From Streptomyces chartreusis NRRL 3882 (lineage in GTDB: Bacteria; Actinomycetota; Actinomycetes; Streptomycetales; Streptomycetaceae): DNA of 64,000 nt. The notes beneath the pieces were generated by a model. The model saw nothing but the letters and a program-made list of their open reading frames with translations. It made no database searches and was not told the origin of the DNA. Where the stretch lies: assembly GCF_900236475.1 (NCBI RefSeq), contig NZ_LT963352.1, positions 310,001-374,000 of the forward strand. The letters run 5' to 3'. The translations under genes and the position numbers were made by a program. Below, piece after piece: positions 43,320 to 54,272 of this stretch. Positions within the stretch are counted from its first letter, which is position 1. Each line of letters starts with the position of its first letter.

Positions 43320-44174
43320 ATGACCACGTGTACGGACGCCGTGACCCGGCTCACCGGGCGGCCGGTCACCGCGGAACGGCCCCTGTCCGGGGCCCTCGCC
43401 GAGGTGACGCTCAACGACGGGCGGGTGGTGGTCGTCAAGCGTGCCGACGATCCGGGGGCGACGCGGGCCGAGGCGGCCGGGCTGCGCTGGCTGGCCGGCG
43501 CCGGCACGGTGCGGGTACCGGCCGTGCACGGCCACGACGGGAACTGGCTGGTCGTCGACCGGGTCACGGAAGGGCGGCCGAGCCGTCAGGCGGCGGTCCG
43601 CTTCGGCCGTGACCTGGCCGCCCTGCACGCAGCCGGTGCGCCGGCGTTCGGCGCGCCGCCCCCTGGCGGCCCGGCGGACGCGTACATCGGGCTCGCCCCG
43701 ATGCGCAACGAGCCCGGCACCGACTGGCCGGGCTGGTACGCCGAGCATCGCGTGCTGCCGTATCTGCGGCGCGCCGTCGACCAGGGCACCGTCCGCCCCG
43801 GCGAGGCGACCGACGTGGAGCGTCTGTGCGAGCGACTGCCCGAGCTGTCGGGGCCCGCCGAGCCGCCCGCGCGGCTGCACGGCGACCTGTGGAACGGCAA
43901 CGTGCTGTGGGCGGCCGACGGGGACGTCCGGCTGATCGACCCGGCCGCGCACGGCGGGCACCGCGAGACCGATCTGGCGATGCTGCGGCTGTTCGGCTGC
44001 CCGCACCTGGAGCAGGTGCTGGACGGCTACCGGCAGCAGGCGCCGCTCGCCGAGGGCTGGGCGGACCGCGTCGGCGTGCACCAGCTGTTTCCGCTGCTGG
44101 TACACGCCGTGCTGTTCGGCCGGAGCTACGCGGAACAGGCCCTCGCGGTGGCCCGTGGCGCCCTGACGAGGTGA
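43320..44174 (+). CDS. Fructosamine/ketosamine-3-kinase-like phosphotransferase
   Basis: The 284-residue cytoplasmic enzyme has the aminoglycoside-phosphotransferase-like kinase fold. An N-lobe Lys is in VVVVKRADD (residues about 36-44), the catalytic loop reads RLHGDLWNGNVLW (HGD and Asn) near residue 185, and the metal-binding Asp follows in VRLIDPAAHGGHRETDLAML. The HGDLWxGN form and the following IDPAxxxGHRExDLAM are diagnostic of fructosamine-3-kinases, which phosphorylate sugar adducts on proteins as a repair step. GAGGAGGAG precedes the ATG. It is convergent with the catalase gene, 4 bp away. Confidence 0.87.
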   Translation: MTTCTDAVTRLTGRPVTAERPLSGALAEVTLNDGRVVVVKRADDPGATRAEAAGLRWLAGAGTVRVPAVHGHDGNWLVVDRVTEGRPSRQAAVRFGRDLAALHAAGAPAFGAPPPGGPADAYIGLAPMRNEPGTDWPGWYAEHRVLPYLRRAVDQGTVRPGEATDVERLCERLPELSGPAEPPARLHGDLWNGNVLWAADGDVRLIDPAAHGGHRETDLAMLRLFGCPHLEQVLDGYRQQAPLAEGWADRVGVHQLFPLLVHAVLFGRSYAEQALAVARGALTR

Positions 44175-44178
44175 CCGG

Positions 44179-45837
<1,659 letters not shown>

Positions 45838-46034
45838 ATGCGTGGGCTCCTTCGGCTCATGGCCGGCGGCCGGCCGGGGCGGCGCCGCGAGCGGCCGCCC
45901 GGCCGGTCGTGGCGGGACGGGCCGGGTACCCGGCGGGGCGGGGTCAGTCACGCGGGAAGAAATGGCCGGCTCCGGGCAGCGGCGGCTGGGCACCGTCGCG
46001 GCCTCCTCCCGGGCCTCCTGGGCCGGGGGTGCGG

Positions 46035-47141
46035 TCAGGGGCCGGGCACGCGTACCGTCCCGCGCACCACGGACCAGACCTCCGCGAGGAGGGCCGGGTG
46101 GTCGTCGCCGTAGGCGGCGACGGCCGCGTGCACCGCGTCGAGGGCCGCCCGGAGCGGGTGGTGCTCGGCCGCGCCGGTCACCGCGGGGAGGGCCATGTGC
46201 GGCTGGGAGATCCGCAGGGACGGGTGCGGTGGGCCGATGGTGAGCGCCACGGCGTACGGGCCGGAGCCGGAGGCCGGCGGTTTCGCCACGACGACCGCCG
46301 GGCCCACCACGGCCCGTGCCGCCTCCTGGGATTGCGGCACGGGCGTGCTCGTGGACGCGGGCGGCCGGAAGGGGGGCCGCTCGGGCGGGACGGCCCGGCC
46401 GACGGTCCGGTCCGGGACACGCGGGGCGGTGGCCAGGGTCTCCCACATGCGGGTGTCGTCGTCGAACGGCGGCGGCAGCGGACGCCCCTCGGCCAGGGCC
46501 GCGAGCGGGTCGGCGACCCGGTCGAGGGCGGTGAGACCGGCCGCTTCACACGCCCGGCGGGCCGTGAACAGGGCCACCGCGCGCTGGGTGGCGGGGCCGG
46601 AGACGTCGATGGCGTGGAGCAGGGCGGGGTCGGGCGAGCCGGCGTTCCCGTTGCGCTGTCTCCTGAGCGAGGCGGGCCCGGCGTTCGGCTTCGGCGCGTT
46701 CGGCCGGGGTGGGAGGCGGCGGTGGTTCGCGGGCGTAGCGGTGCCAGTAGGCGGCGACCTGCGCGGTCTGTCTCAGGACACGGTCCGGCTCGGGTGGGGC
46801 GGGCCAGAACTGGAGGAGGTACCGGTCGAGTTGGGGCTCGCCGTCCACTGCACGAGCGCGCTGTCGGCCGACACGGGACGGAAGGACACCTCCACCACGT
46901 CCTCCCAGGCCGGATCCAGCGGCGGGGCCTGCTCGTGCACCTCGACCGTGAAGCCCACGTCGCCGGTGTGCAAACCGGTGTTCAGCCACAGGACGCACGG
47001 TGTCGCCGCCCCGCACAGTCCCGCACTCTGCCCGGCGAACGCCTCCGCGAGGTCCGGCCCGAAGCTGTCCGGATCGGTCTCGACGTAGATCTGGCCGTAG
47101 TGCACATGAACCTCTCCATCGACCGGCCTGCGCACGATCAA
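46035..47141 (-). pseudogene. Broken gene of a conserved-looking hypothetical protein, reading in three frames
   Basis: The coding sequence starts at ATG 47141 (MIVRRPVDGEVHVHYGQIYV) and runs to about 46845, where the sense continues in another frame (DGEPQLDRYLLQFWPAPPEP) to about 46650, then in the third frame ([35 protein letters not shown]) to the stop at 46035. The pieces are in order and joined without filler, and at each junction sequence I would expect from similar Streptomyces proteins of about 360 residues (recalled) seems missing. Two small internal deletions with frameshift explain this best; sequencing error is possible but would have to occur twice. Function of the intact family is unknown to me. 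Confidence 0.72.
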
Positions 47142-47283
47142 CTCCTCCTCGTGGCGGCGATGGAGTGGTGAGCTGTCGGCATCGTGGCGACCCGTACAAC
47201 CTCCGGTCGGTGGCAGGTGTCTTCCTCAGCGAACGGAACAACACGGAATATCTCCGTCCCGACTCGTTCCAACGGGGGAACAC

Positions 47284-47736
47284 ATGAGCATGGCCCGCAG
47301 CCTGACCCGCCGCGGCACGACCGCCGCCCTCACCGTCCTGATGGCGGCCGCCCTCGGCGCCGCCGGCGCCGGGGCGTCGAGCGCGGACACCGCCGCCGCA
47401 CCGCAGACCCGGCAGATCGCCTCGTCCGTCGTCGGCTCCGACTACAAGATCACTCTCACTGCGCTGCGCTCGACGGAGGACGAGTACGCCGCCTCGGTGC
47501 GCCTCCAGGTCTACACTCAGTCCGGGGGCGCCTGGAAGGAGTCGGACCGCGTGACCGTGGGCGACGTGGACGGCTGGTTCTGGTACCCGCTCACCGGCAA
47601 GGGTGCCGTCTGCGAGTTCTCCACCGCGAGCACCGAGCCCGCGCCGCTGACGGTGAGCCTGCTGCTCACGCCGTCCATCGGCTGCTCCGAGCCGGCCGAG
47701 TACGTCGTGAAGGAAGGCAGGGTCTACGCCGGCTGA
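47284..47736 (+). CDS. Secreted hypothetical protein
   Basis: This 150-residue product has an N-terminal Sec signal (MARSLTRRGTTAALTVLMAA, hydrophobic core about residues 12-30) with cleavage near SSADTAAA. The mature part is a beta-rich domain (ITLTALRSTEDEYAASVRLQVYTQ, KESDRVTVGDVDGWFWYPLTG) with two cysteines (CEFSTAS and GCSEPAEY) likely forming a disulfide. I do not know the family by name. ATG at 47284 follows GGGGGAA; a second ATG two codons later is possible. Confidence 0.75.
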   Translation: MSMARSLTRRGTTAALTVLMAAALGAAGAGASSADTAAAPQTRQIASSVVGSDYKITLTALRSTEDEYAASVRLQVYTQSGGAWKESDRVTVGDVDGWFWYPLTGKGAVCEFSTASTEPAPLTVSLLLTPSIGCSEPAEYVVKEGRVYAG

Positions 47737-47821
47737 GCCGGACCGGCCGGGGCGGTTCTGCCGCACCGGCCGCGAAAGCCCCGGACACGAAATCCTGGCC
47801 CCGCAAGCCCGGACACGAAAA

Positions 47822-47855
47822 GGCCCGGACCCCGCCCGTCGGCGGTGTCCGGGCC
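47822..47855. terminator. Bidirectional terminator
   Basis: Arms 47822-47836 and 47841-47855 form a stem of 14 pairs with one mismatch and a CGTC loop. It stands between the convergent stops at 47736 and 47875. Confidence 0.75.
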
Positions 47856-47874
47856 GTCCGGCCCCGGTGGGGCC

Positions 47875-48111
47875 TCAGCCGCCGTTGAGGCGTGCGCGCA
47901 GGAGCCCCTTGCCCAGTTCGGCACCCTTGCGGCTGTCCGCCTGGGCCTTGCGGAACAGGTCCGCGACCTCGGTGTCCTTGGCGCGCTCCGCGTCCTGGAT
48001 GTAGCTCTCCAGACGCAGGGCGTTGTTCAGGCACGCCTCGACGTACCAGATCAGGTTGTAGTCCTTGTCCTGCGTACCGGTCACGCCGCCGGTCTCCGTC
48101 TCGCTGGTCAT
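47875..48111 (-). CDS. Small conserved-looking hypothetical protein
   Basis: The 78-residue protein is acidic at its N-terminus and otherwise one long helical region (YNLIWYVEACLNNALRLESY, DAERAKDTEVADLFRKAQ, ADSRKGAELGKGLL). No signal or membrane segment is present. The excellent AAGGAGG ribosome site before its ATG and its heptad-like Leu/Ala spacing argue that it is a real gene; it may act as an oligomer. I recall similar short proteins in other Streptomyces but no known function. Confidence 0.75.
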   Translation of the reverse strand: MTSETETGGVTGTQDKDYNLIWYVEACLNNALRLESYIQDAERAKDTEVADLFRKAQADSRKGAELGKGLLRARLNGG

Positions 48112-48453
48112 TCGGGCCTCCTTCTTGCGGAGCGGACCTCTTCAGGCGCCGGACGGGTACCCGTCCTCCGGTCGGACACACAGCCCGCCCGCATCACGTT
48201 CGGTGACCACCCGGTCACGACCGTTGCGGACGGGTGGTCGACCCGCCGACCAGACCCGTACGGACCACCAACTCCCCTCCCCCGTACGGCAATCCTGACA
48301 GTTGCCACAGAAGCGAACAGACCCCGGTCAGTTCCGGAACGAAGTGCCGCTCCACCGTGCGAGACCGGTCGATGACGGTGTGTACTGTGCTGCGGGTGGC
48401 TCGTCAGAGCGCCTCGGACTCCGCCCTGCCCGACTCTCCCTGGACTCGACTCG
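48112..48453. other. Intergenic region upstream of the conservon
   Basis: No gene is supported. An inverted repeat GTGACC (48203-48208) / GGTCAC (48213-48218) with a 4-nt spacer is a possible regulator site. The region contains the promoters of the small minus-strand gene and of cvnA. Confidence 0.45.
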
Positions 48454-50211
48454 ATGATCGAATTACCGGACCTGGTCGTCGGCGGTCTCGCCGTCGGCAC
48501 ACTGTCCGCGTTCGCCCTCGGCGGCGGTTTGCTGCGCTCGCGGCGGCAACTGGCCGCGCAGCGCGCGAAGACGGCCGCCCTGCGGGCCCGGCTCGACGGC
48601 ACCACACGGGCGTTCACGGCCGAGGTCGAGCACCTGGCGGCGCGGCGCGTGCCCGCCGCGGCCCGGCAGGTGGCCCATCCGCACGTCGCCGTGCCCGGCC
48701 CGCTCAGCCCGCAGCTCGCGGGTTCGCCCCTGGGCCTCGCGCTGGAGCAGGTGCTGAAGGCGCTGCACGCGGAACTCGCCGCGCAGCGCACCCGCATCGA
48801 CGCCGCCGCGAAGGCCGGGATGCGCGGGGCCACACGGGAGATCCAGGCGGCGCTGTACCGGTTGCAGGACGCCCTGCGCGGTCTGCAACAACGTTACGAC
48901 GACCCAGAGTTGGCTCAAACCCTGTTCGAGCTCGACCACGAGAACGAGCAGTCGCTGCGGCGCGCGCAGATCGCCGCGGTGGTGTGCGGGGCCTGGGTGG
49001 GGCTGGCCCGGGAGGAGTCCCATCTGGTGGACGCGGTGACGGGCGGTCAGGCCCGGCTCACGGGCTACCAGCGCGTGCGGATCCACAACCACCTGGAGGC
49101 CGGGACCGCACTGGTGTCCCACGCCGTCGAGCCGGTCGCCATCATCGTCGCCGAGCTCCTCGACAACGCGCTGCGGCACTCAGCGCCCGACACCGACGTC
49201 GTGGTCAACCTGGAGGCCGTCCACCACGGTGTCTGTGTCACCGTGGACGATGCCGGGCTGGGCATGACGCAGGACGAACGGGCCCGTGCCCAGCGGATGG
49301 TGGCCGGCTCCGAACCGATCCTGCTCACCGAGCTCGGCGACCCGCCGCGCATGGGACTCGCCGCCATCGGCCAGCTGACCCGGCAGTTCGATCTGAGCGT
49401 GGACCTGACCTCGCCGTCCCCGTACGGCGGGGTGCGGGCGGTGCTGCGGGTCGACAGTCACCTGCTGACCCGCATCGATCCCGAGGAACTGCCTCCGGCG
49501 GCCAGCGCCCCGCGTTCGACGCGGAGGGTCGCGCGGGGCACGGCGGACGGTGGCGCCTCGCCTTCCGGGGTCCCCGCGTCCTCCTACGCCGGCGCTGCCT
49601 CGCCCTCCGCAGCCTCGCCGGACGGTGCCGACTCGGGCGCGTCGGCCCCTGGCGCCTCAGCCAGCCCTGCCACCGCTGTCACCGCTGACGCCCCTTCCGC
49701 CCCGCCCCGTGCATCCGAACCGGCCTCGGCCACCGCGCCCCACGGCTTTGAGCCGCACACCTCGCCCCGGAACCCCGAGCCCCCGTCCCCCACCGCCGCG
49801 ACCCGCCCCACCGCACCCGACGATCACGGCTACGGCACCGACCAGGACGACCGGACCTCCGCCCCGGCCCCCGGCCACCGCGGCCCCCGTGACAGCGGCG
49901 GACTCCCCCAGCGGCGTCGCCGCAGCCGGGCCACGCCCCCGCCGGACACCCCGGCCTCCGCACCCGCTCCCGCACCCGCACCCGCACCCGCACCCGCACC
50001 CGCACCACAGCGCCGACCGCGGCGTCCCGAGGAGTCCGCCGCCGCCCTCGGCGCCCTGCAGTCCGGCACGGCGGCCGCCCGTTTCGCCGCCCGGCCGAAC
50101 ACCGGCGCCGTTCCAGCCGTACCTGAGGGTGCCCCGGCCGCGACCACGGCCGACGGGACCGACGACACCGGCCGAGACCGGAACGACCACGAAGGGGGAA
50201 CGGCTCGATGA
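48454..50211 (+). CDS. cvnA: Conservon sensor histidine kinase-like protein (CvnA)
   Basis: The 585-residue protein has one N-terminal membrane helix (residues 8-30), a coiled-coil-like helical region and a GHKL ATPase domain with VAELLDNALRHSAPDTDVVV (N box) near residue 235 and DDAGLGMT (G1 box). The usual phospho-accepting His box is not evident. From residue 350 on it is a disordered Pro/Ala/Ser tail with an (Ala-Pro)n run. CvnA proteins sit at the membrane and, with CvnB, C and D, form a signalling complex compared to eukaryotic G-protein systems. Codon 4 is TTA, so translation should need the bldA tRNA. No upstream in-frame start exists; the ATG has a poor ribosome site. The stop overlaps cvnB by 4 nt. 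Confidence 0.9.
   Translation: MIELPDLVVGGLAVGTLSAFALGGGLLRSRRQLAAQRAKTAALRARLDGTTRAFTAEVEHLAARRVPAAARQVAHPHVAVPGPLSPQLAGSPLGLALEQVLKALHAELAAQRTRIDAAAKAGMRGATREIQAALYRLQDALRGLQQRYDDPELAQTLFELDHENEQSLRRAQIAAVVCGAWVGLAREESHLVDAVTGGQARLTGYQRVRIHNHLEAGTALVSHAVEPVAIIVAELLDNALRHSAPDTDVVVNLEAVHHGVCVTVDDAGLGMTQDERARAQRMVAGSEPILLTELGDPPRMGLAAIGQLTRQFDLSVDLTSPSPYGGVRAVLRVDSHLLTRIDPEELPPAASAPRSTRRVARGTADGGASPSGVPASSYAGAASPSAASPDGADSGASAPGASASPATAVTADAPSAPPRASEPASATAPHGFEPHTSPRNPEPPSPTAATRPTAPDDHGYGTDQDDRTSAPAPGHRGPRDSGGLPQRRRRSRATPPPDTPASAPAPAPAPAPAPAPAPQRRPRRPEESAAALGALQSGTAAARFAARPNTGAVPAVPEGAPAATTADGTDDTGRDRNDHEGGTAR
49963..50010. repeat. Hexanucleotide repeat in cvnA
   Basis: Seven perfect tandem copies of CCCGCA (49969-50010), preceded by one CCCGCT, encode the Ala-Pro run in the CvnA tail. 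Such tracts can vary in length between strains. Confidence 0.9.
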
Positions 50212-50630
50212 CCAGCCGCGCAGCGGGGGACACGGCCTGGGTGCTCGAACCGGTTCTGGAGGTGCCGCACGTCGTGGCCGCCGTCCTGCTCACCCGGGAC
50301 GGGCTCGTGACCGGCTACACCGACGCGCTGTCGCAGCCGTCGGCCGAGCGGGTCGCCGCCATCACGAGCACCGTACAGGGCGCCTGCCGTACCGCGGCGG
50401 CGGCGTTCGCCGACACCGACCGGGCCGACATCCGGCAGGTCGTCATCGAGTCGGACCACGGCTATGTGCTCATCGTGCCGACGGACCACGGCACCTGCGT
50501 CGCCGCGTACGGCGACCCCGAGGTGCGCCTGGACCTGCTCGCGCACCGGGTGCACTCGCAGGTCGCGCGGCTGGGTGAGAAGGCGATGGCCGCCGGGCCC
50601 CGAGGTGCCGACGGCGACACGCCGGCATGA
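50208..50630 (+). CDS. cvnB: Roadblock/LC7-domain protein (CvnB)
   Basis: This 140-residue protein is a roadblock/LC7 domain: WVLEPVLEVPHVVAAVLLTRDGLV at the start, the central helix PSAERVAAITSTVQGACRTAAAAF and RQVVIESDHGYVLIVPTDHG. Roadblock proteins regulate small Ras-like GTPases, here CvnD, probably as GTPase-activating or scaffold subunits. The ATGA start overlaps the cvnA stop and the end overlaps cvnC, so the products should be made in fixed ratio. Confidence 0.93.
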   Translation: MTSRAAGDTAWVLEPVLEVPHVVAAVLLTRDGLVTGYTDALSQPSAERVAAITSTVQGACRTAAAAFADTDRADIRQVVIESDHGYVLIVPTDHGTCVAAYGDPEVRLDLLAHRVHSQVARLGEKAMAAGPRGADGDTPA

Positions 50631-50989
50631 CCGGCCGCCGAGGCGGCCGTCCCCTGGTTCCCGCGTACCTGTCGACCGGCGGGGTGGCCCGGCCCAGCCG
50701 CGCCCATCTGGAGCGGCTGTCGGTCCTCACCGGCAGCGGCGATCCGCCTCCCGCCGATCTGCCCGCCGCGCAGGCGGCCCTGCTGGAGGAGCTGGAGTAC
50801 GGGTCGCTGACGGTGGTGGAGGCCGCGGCCCTGCTGCGGCTGCCCGTCTCCGCCGTGCTGGTGCTGGCCGCCGACCTCATCGACCGTGACCTGGTGCTGG
50901 CCCGCGCGCCGATCCCGCCCGCCCGGCGCTTCGACCCCGACCTGCTGAAGAGAGTGGCCGATGGCCTCCGCGACCTCAAGCACCGTTGA
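50627..50989 (+). CDS. cvnC: DUF742 protein (CvnC)
   Basis: The 120-residue product is a DUF742 domain: RPLVPAYLSTGGVARPSRAHLERLSVL, then AALLEELEYGSLTVVEAAALLRLPVSAVLVLAADLIDRDLV, a winged-helix-like arrangement, and a short basic end. It is the third member of every conservon and is thought to join the CvnA-B-D complex. The start is coupled to cvnB by ATGA; its last 29 nt overlap cvnD. Confidence 0.93.
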   Translation: MTGRRGGRPLVPAYLSTGGVARPSRAHLERLSVLTGSGDPPPADLPAAQAALLEELEYGSLTVVEAAALLRLPVSAVLVLAADLIDRDLVLARAPIPPARRFDPDLLKRVADGLRDLKHR

Positions 50990-51584
50990 TGGCGCCGCCG
51001 GCGGCGGCATCCATCTCCCGGACACCGCCCGTGACCTGGTGAAGATCCTGGTCACGGGGCCTTTCGGGGTGGGCAAGACGACCCTGATCGGCTCGGTGTC
51101 GGAGATCCGCCCGCTGCACACGGAGGAGCAGCTCACCGAGGCGTCCGCGCACGTCGACGATCTCGCCGGGGTCCGGGAGAAGTCGACCACCACGGTCGCC
51201 ATCGACTTCGGCCGGATCAGCCTGCCGGGCGGGATCGTGCTGTATCTGTTCGGCACGCCCGGCCAGGAACGGTTCCGGTCGCTGTGGGACGACATCGCCC
51301 ATGGGGCGCTCGGCGCGCTCGTGCTGGTCGACGCCCGCCGGATCGACGCCTCGTTCGACGTGCTCGGGCTGGTGGAGGAGACCGGGCTGCCGTACGCGGT
51401 CGCCTTGAACACCTTCCCGGACGCGCCCCGGCACCACACCCCCGAGCAGTTGCGCGCCGCTCTGGACCTGGAACCGACGACCCCGATGGTGACGTGCGAC
51501 GCGCGGGAGGCGAACTCCTCGATCGACTCCCTGCTCGCCCTCGTCCAGCACCTGATCGACCACCGACCCGCGGAGCACCGGTGA
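50961..51584 (+). CDS. cvnD: Ras-like GTP-binding protein (CvnD)
   Basis: The 207-residue protein has a small-GTPase fold with the P loop GPFGVGKTT (about residues 27-35), switch-like Thr residues in [18 protein letters not shown] and the G3-like [13 protein letters not shown]. The NKxD motif is replaced by a variant around LNTFPDAP, as in other CvnD/MglA-like members. It should cycle between GTP and GDP under control of CvnA and CvnB. The ATG lies inside the end of cvnC, and its TGA overlaps the GTG of the first P450 gene. Confidence 0.93.
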   Translation: MASATSSTVDGAAGGGIHLPDTARDLVKILVTGPFGVGKTTLIGSVSEIRPLHTEEQLTEASAHVDDLAGVREKSTTTVAIDFGRISLPGGIVLYLFGTPGQERFRSLWDDIAHGALGALVLVDARRIDASFDVLGLVEETGLPYAVALNTFPDAPRHHTPEQLRAALDLEPTTPMVTCDAREANSSIDSLLALVQHLIDHRPAEHR

Positions 51585-52819
51585 CCCACCCGTCCCCTGC
51601 CGAGCAGGCCTTCTCCGTCGCGGCGCCCGTGCGCCTGTGGGAGGACGGCTTCGCCCGCGACCCCCACCCGTACTACGCCGCCCTGCGCGCCCAGGGCCCG
51701 GTCGGCTGGGCGGAACTCGCCCCCGGGGTGCCGGCGTACGTCGTCACGGACCGGCGGGCGGCGCTGGATCTGCTGCACGACACGAAGACGTTCTCGCACG
51801 ATCCCCGGCCGTGGGAGGCGGCCGTCCCGGACGACTCCCCGGTGCTCGGCATGATGCGCTGGCGGCCCAACACGCTGTTCGCCGACGGGGCCGCCCACAT
51901 CCGCTACCGCACCACGCTGATCGACGCCTTCGACCTGGTGGAACCGCACGACCTGCGCGGCCGGGTGCACCGCGCGGTCCATCTGCTGGTGAGCCGGATC
52001 GGGCCGCGGGGCGAGGCCGACCTGGTCGGCGAGTTCACCAGGCCGCTGATGGCGCTGGTGTTCAACAGCCTGTTCGGGCTGCCGGACAGCGCGAGCGACC
52101 GGCTCGACGCCGCGCTCGCCAAGCTGATCGAGGGCGGTGCGCAGGCGGCGGAGGGCGAGGCCGAGTTCGCCGGGTACGTGCTGGAGCTGATCGCGGCCAA
52201 GACCGAGCGGCGCGGCGACGACCTGCCGAGCTGGCTGCTGGACCATCCGGCGGGGCTGACCCCCGAGGAGGTCACCTGGCAGGTGTTCCTCACGCTCGGC
52301 GCGGGACACGAGCCGACGGCCAACCTGGTGTCCAACGCGCTGTCCAGGATCCTCGGCAACCCGGCCTACTACTCGACGCTCACCAGCGGCGCCCGCCCGG
52401 TGACGGACGCGGTGCTGGAGGTGCTGCACCACGAGACGCCGCTCGCCAACTACGGCATCCACTACGCCCGCACTCCGGTCACCTTCCACGGCGTGTGGAT
52501 CAGGGCCGCGGTGCCGGTGGTGGTCTCGTACGGGGCGCTGGCACAGGCCACCGAGCGGGAGCGCGGCGCGGACCGGCACCCGGGCGACGCCTCCCACCTG
52601 TCCTGGTCGGCGGGCCCGCACGCCTGCCCGGTCAGGCAGCACACGCTGCTCATCGCCACCGAGGCGATCGAGCGGCTCACCCAGTGGCTGCCCGACCTGG
52701 AACCCGTGCTGCCCCGCGAGCGTCTCACCTGGCGGCCCGGCCCCTTCCACCGCTCGCTGACGGCGCTGCCCGTCCGTTTCACCCCCCGCTCCCCCGATCA
52801 GCCAGGAGGACGACCGTGA
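51581..52819 (+). CDS. cvnE: Cytochrome P450 lacking the ExxR motif (CvnE, CYP157-like)
   Basis: This 412-residue P450 begins at a GTG overlapping the cvnD stop. The haem-binding loop is [11 protein letters not shown] with ligand C349, and the I helix region reads [14 protein letters not shown]. In the K helix the almost invariant ExxR is replaced by E280-V-L-H283 ([11 protein letters not shown]); the balancing Arg is absent. This matches what is known of the CYP157 family, which sits next to conservons and often before a CYP154 gene, as here. Whether such enzymes oxidise anything or only bind ligand for signalling is unclear. Confidence 0.9.
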   Translation: MTHPSPAEQAFSVAAPVRLWEDGFARDPHPYYAALRAQGPVGWAELAPGVPAYVVTDRRAALDLLHDTKTFSHDPRPWEAAVPDDSPVLGMMRWRPNTLFADGAAHIRYRTTLIDAFDLVEPHDLRGRVHRAVHLLVSRIGPRGEADLVGEFTRPLMALVFNSLFGLPDSASDRLDAALAKLIEGGAQAAEGEAEFAGYVLELIAAKTERRGDDLPSWLLDHPAGLTPEEVTWQVFLTLGAGHEPTANLVSNALSRILGNPAYYSTLTSGARPVTDAVLEVLHHETPLANYGIHYARTPVTFHGVWIRAAVPVVVSYGALAQATERERGADRHPGDASHLSWSAGPHACPVRQHTLLIATEAIERLTQWLPDLEPVLPRERLTWRPGPFHRSLTALPVRFTPRSPDQPGGRP

Positions 52820-54042
52820 CCGTGACCGACCGCATCGCACTCGACCCGTTCGGCGCGGACATCGCGGGCGAGTGCGCCCGGCTGCGCGTCCTCGGCCCGA
52901 TCGTGCCCGTGGAGCTGCCCGGCGGGATCCCCGCCTGGGCGCCCACGCGCTACGACACGCTGAAGGAGCTCATCCTCGACCCGCGGGTCAGCAAGGACCC
53001 GCGGCTGCACTGGCGGCTGTGGCCCGAGATCGGCCGGCACCCGTCCTGGGGCTGGATCGTGAGCTGGGTAGGCGTGATCAACATGTTCACCACCTACGGC
53101 GCGGACCACACGCGACTGCGCAAGCTGGTGGCACCGAGCTTCACGCACCGGCGCACCGAGGCGCTGCGGCCCCGGGTGGAGGCCATCACCGCGGAGCTGC
53201 TGGACGCGCTCGACGCGGCCGACGGCGAGGTCGTGGACGTCAAGGAGGGGTTCGCCCGTCCGCTGCCGATGCGGATCATCTCCGAACTGTTCGGTGTTCC
53301 CGACGCGTTACGCGAGGACACCAGCCGGATGATCGCGGCCATCATGGACACCACCGACCCGAGCGCGGAGCACGCGGCGTCCGTCCAGCGGCAGATCGGC
53401 ACGGTGCTCCCCGCGCTGATCGCCCACAAGGCCGCGCACCCCGGCGACGACATGACCACCGAACTGATCCGGGTCCGGGACGAGGACGGCGACCGGCTCA
53501 GCGACGAGGAGCTGCTGTACACGCTGTTGCTGGTCATCGGCGCCGGTTTCGAGACCACCGTCAATCTCATCGGCAACGCGGTGGTAGCCCTGCTCCGCCG
53601 CCCCGAGCAGCTCGCCGCCGTACGGTCCGGGGAGATCGGCTGGGACGCCGTCGTCGACGAGACGCTGCGCGCGCACCCGTCGGTCGCCTCGCTGCCGCTC
53701 CGGTTCGCCGTCACGGACCTCACCGTCGGCGACGTCACGATCCCGGCCGGAGACGCCATCCTCACGACGTACGCCGCCGCGGGGCTCGATCCCGAGCACT
53801 ACGGGCCGGACGCCGACGTCTTCGACGCCACGCGCGCCGCCGACGACCATCTGGCGTTCGGGCTCGGGGTCCACCGCTGTATCGGGGCGCCGCTGGCCCG
53901 TCTGGAGGCGCTGACCGCGCTGCCGGCGCTGTTCGACCGGTTCCCCGGCCTGAGCCTGGCCGCGGGTGACGAGGGCCTGCGGCAGGTGCCGTCGTTCATC
54001 GCCTTCGGCTGGCAGGAGATACCCGTGCGACTGCGTGGCTGA
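52816..54042 (+). CDS. Cytochrome P450 (CYP154-like)
   Basis: The 408-residue P450 has all normal motifs: I helix [14 protein letters not shown] with the acid-alcohol pair, K helix DETLRAHPS (ExxR), and haem loop [16 protein letters not shown]. It resembles the CYP154 group that accompanies CYP157 in conservon operons and hydroxylates steroids, macrolactones or other substrates. AGGAGG lies six bases before GTG 52816, which overlaps the previous stop; a GTG two codons later is possible. Codon 165 is TTA (53308-53310), a second bldA checkpoint in the operon. A gap of 230 bp without recognisable features separates its stop from the convergent PucR-like gene. Confidence 0.92.
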   Translation: MTVTDRIALDPFGADIAGECARLRVLGPIVPVELPGGIPAWAPTRYDTLKELILDPRVSKDPRLHWRLWPEIGRHPSWGWIVSWVGVINMFTTYGADHTRLRKLVAPSFTHRRTEALRPRVEAITAELLDALDAADGEVVDVKEGFARPLPMRIISELFGVPDALREDTSRMIAAIMDTTDPSAEHAASVQRQIGTVLPALIAHKAAHPGDDMTTELIRVRDEDGDRLSDEELLYTLLLVIGAGFETTVNLIGNAVVALLRRPEQLAAVRSGEIGWDAVVDETLRAHPSVASLPLRFAVTDLTVGDVTIPAGDAILTTYAAAGLDPEHYGPDADVFDATRAADDHLAFGLGVHRCIGAPLARLEALTALPALFDRFPGLSLAAGDEGLRQVPSFIAFGWQEIPVRLRG

Positions 54043-54272
54043 GGCAGCCGCTGGGACGCCGCCTCTCGGCGCAGCGCGCGGGAGCGCGACCGGTCCCCCG
54101 TTCCGGTCGAGCCCCCGCGGTTCGTCGAACCTACGTCCCTGGCTGAGGCCTTGTGAATCGCGTCGATGCCCGTTGCACGCTCAACAGGGCTCACTCGTGC
54201 ACAGCTGAGTCCGGATGGCCCGGTTTCGTCCCGCCGCGACCTGGCCAACCGGTTGCCCCTGAGGCCGGCCGG

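Noticed and set aside
47740..47820. Short direct repeats of CCCGGACACGAAA after the secreted-protein gene as a CRISPR-like array
   Set aside because: Only two copies exist, with no regular spacer and no cas genes; they adjoin a terminator stem of similar sequence.
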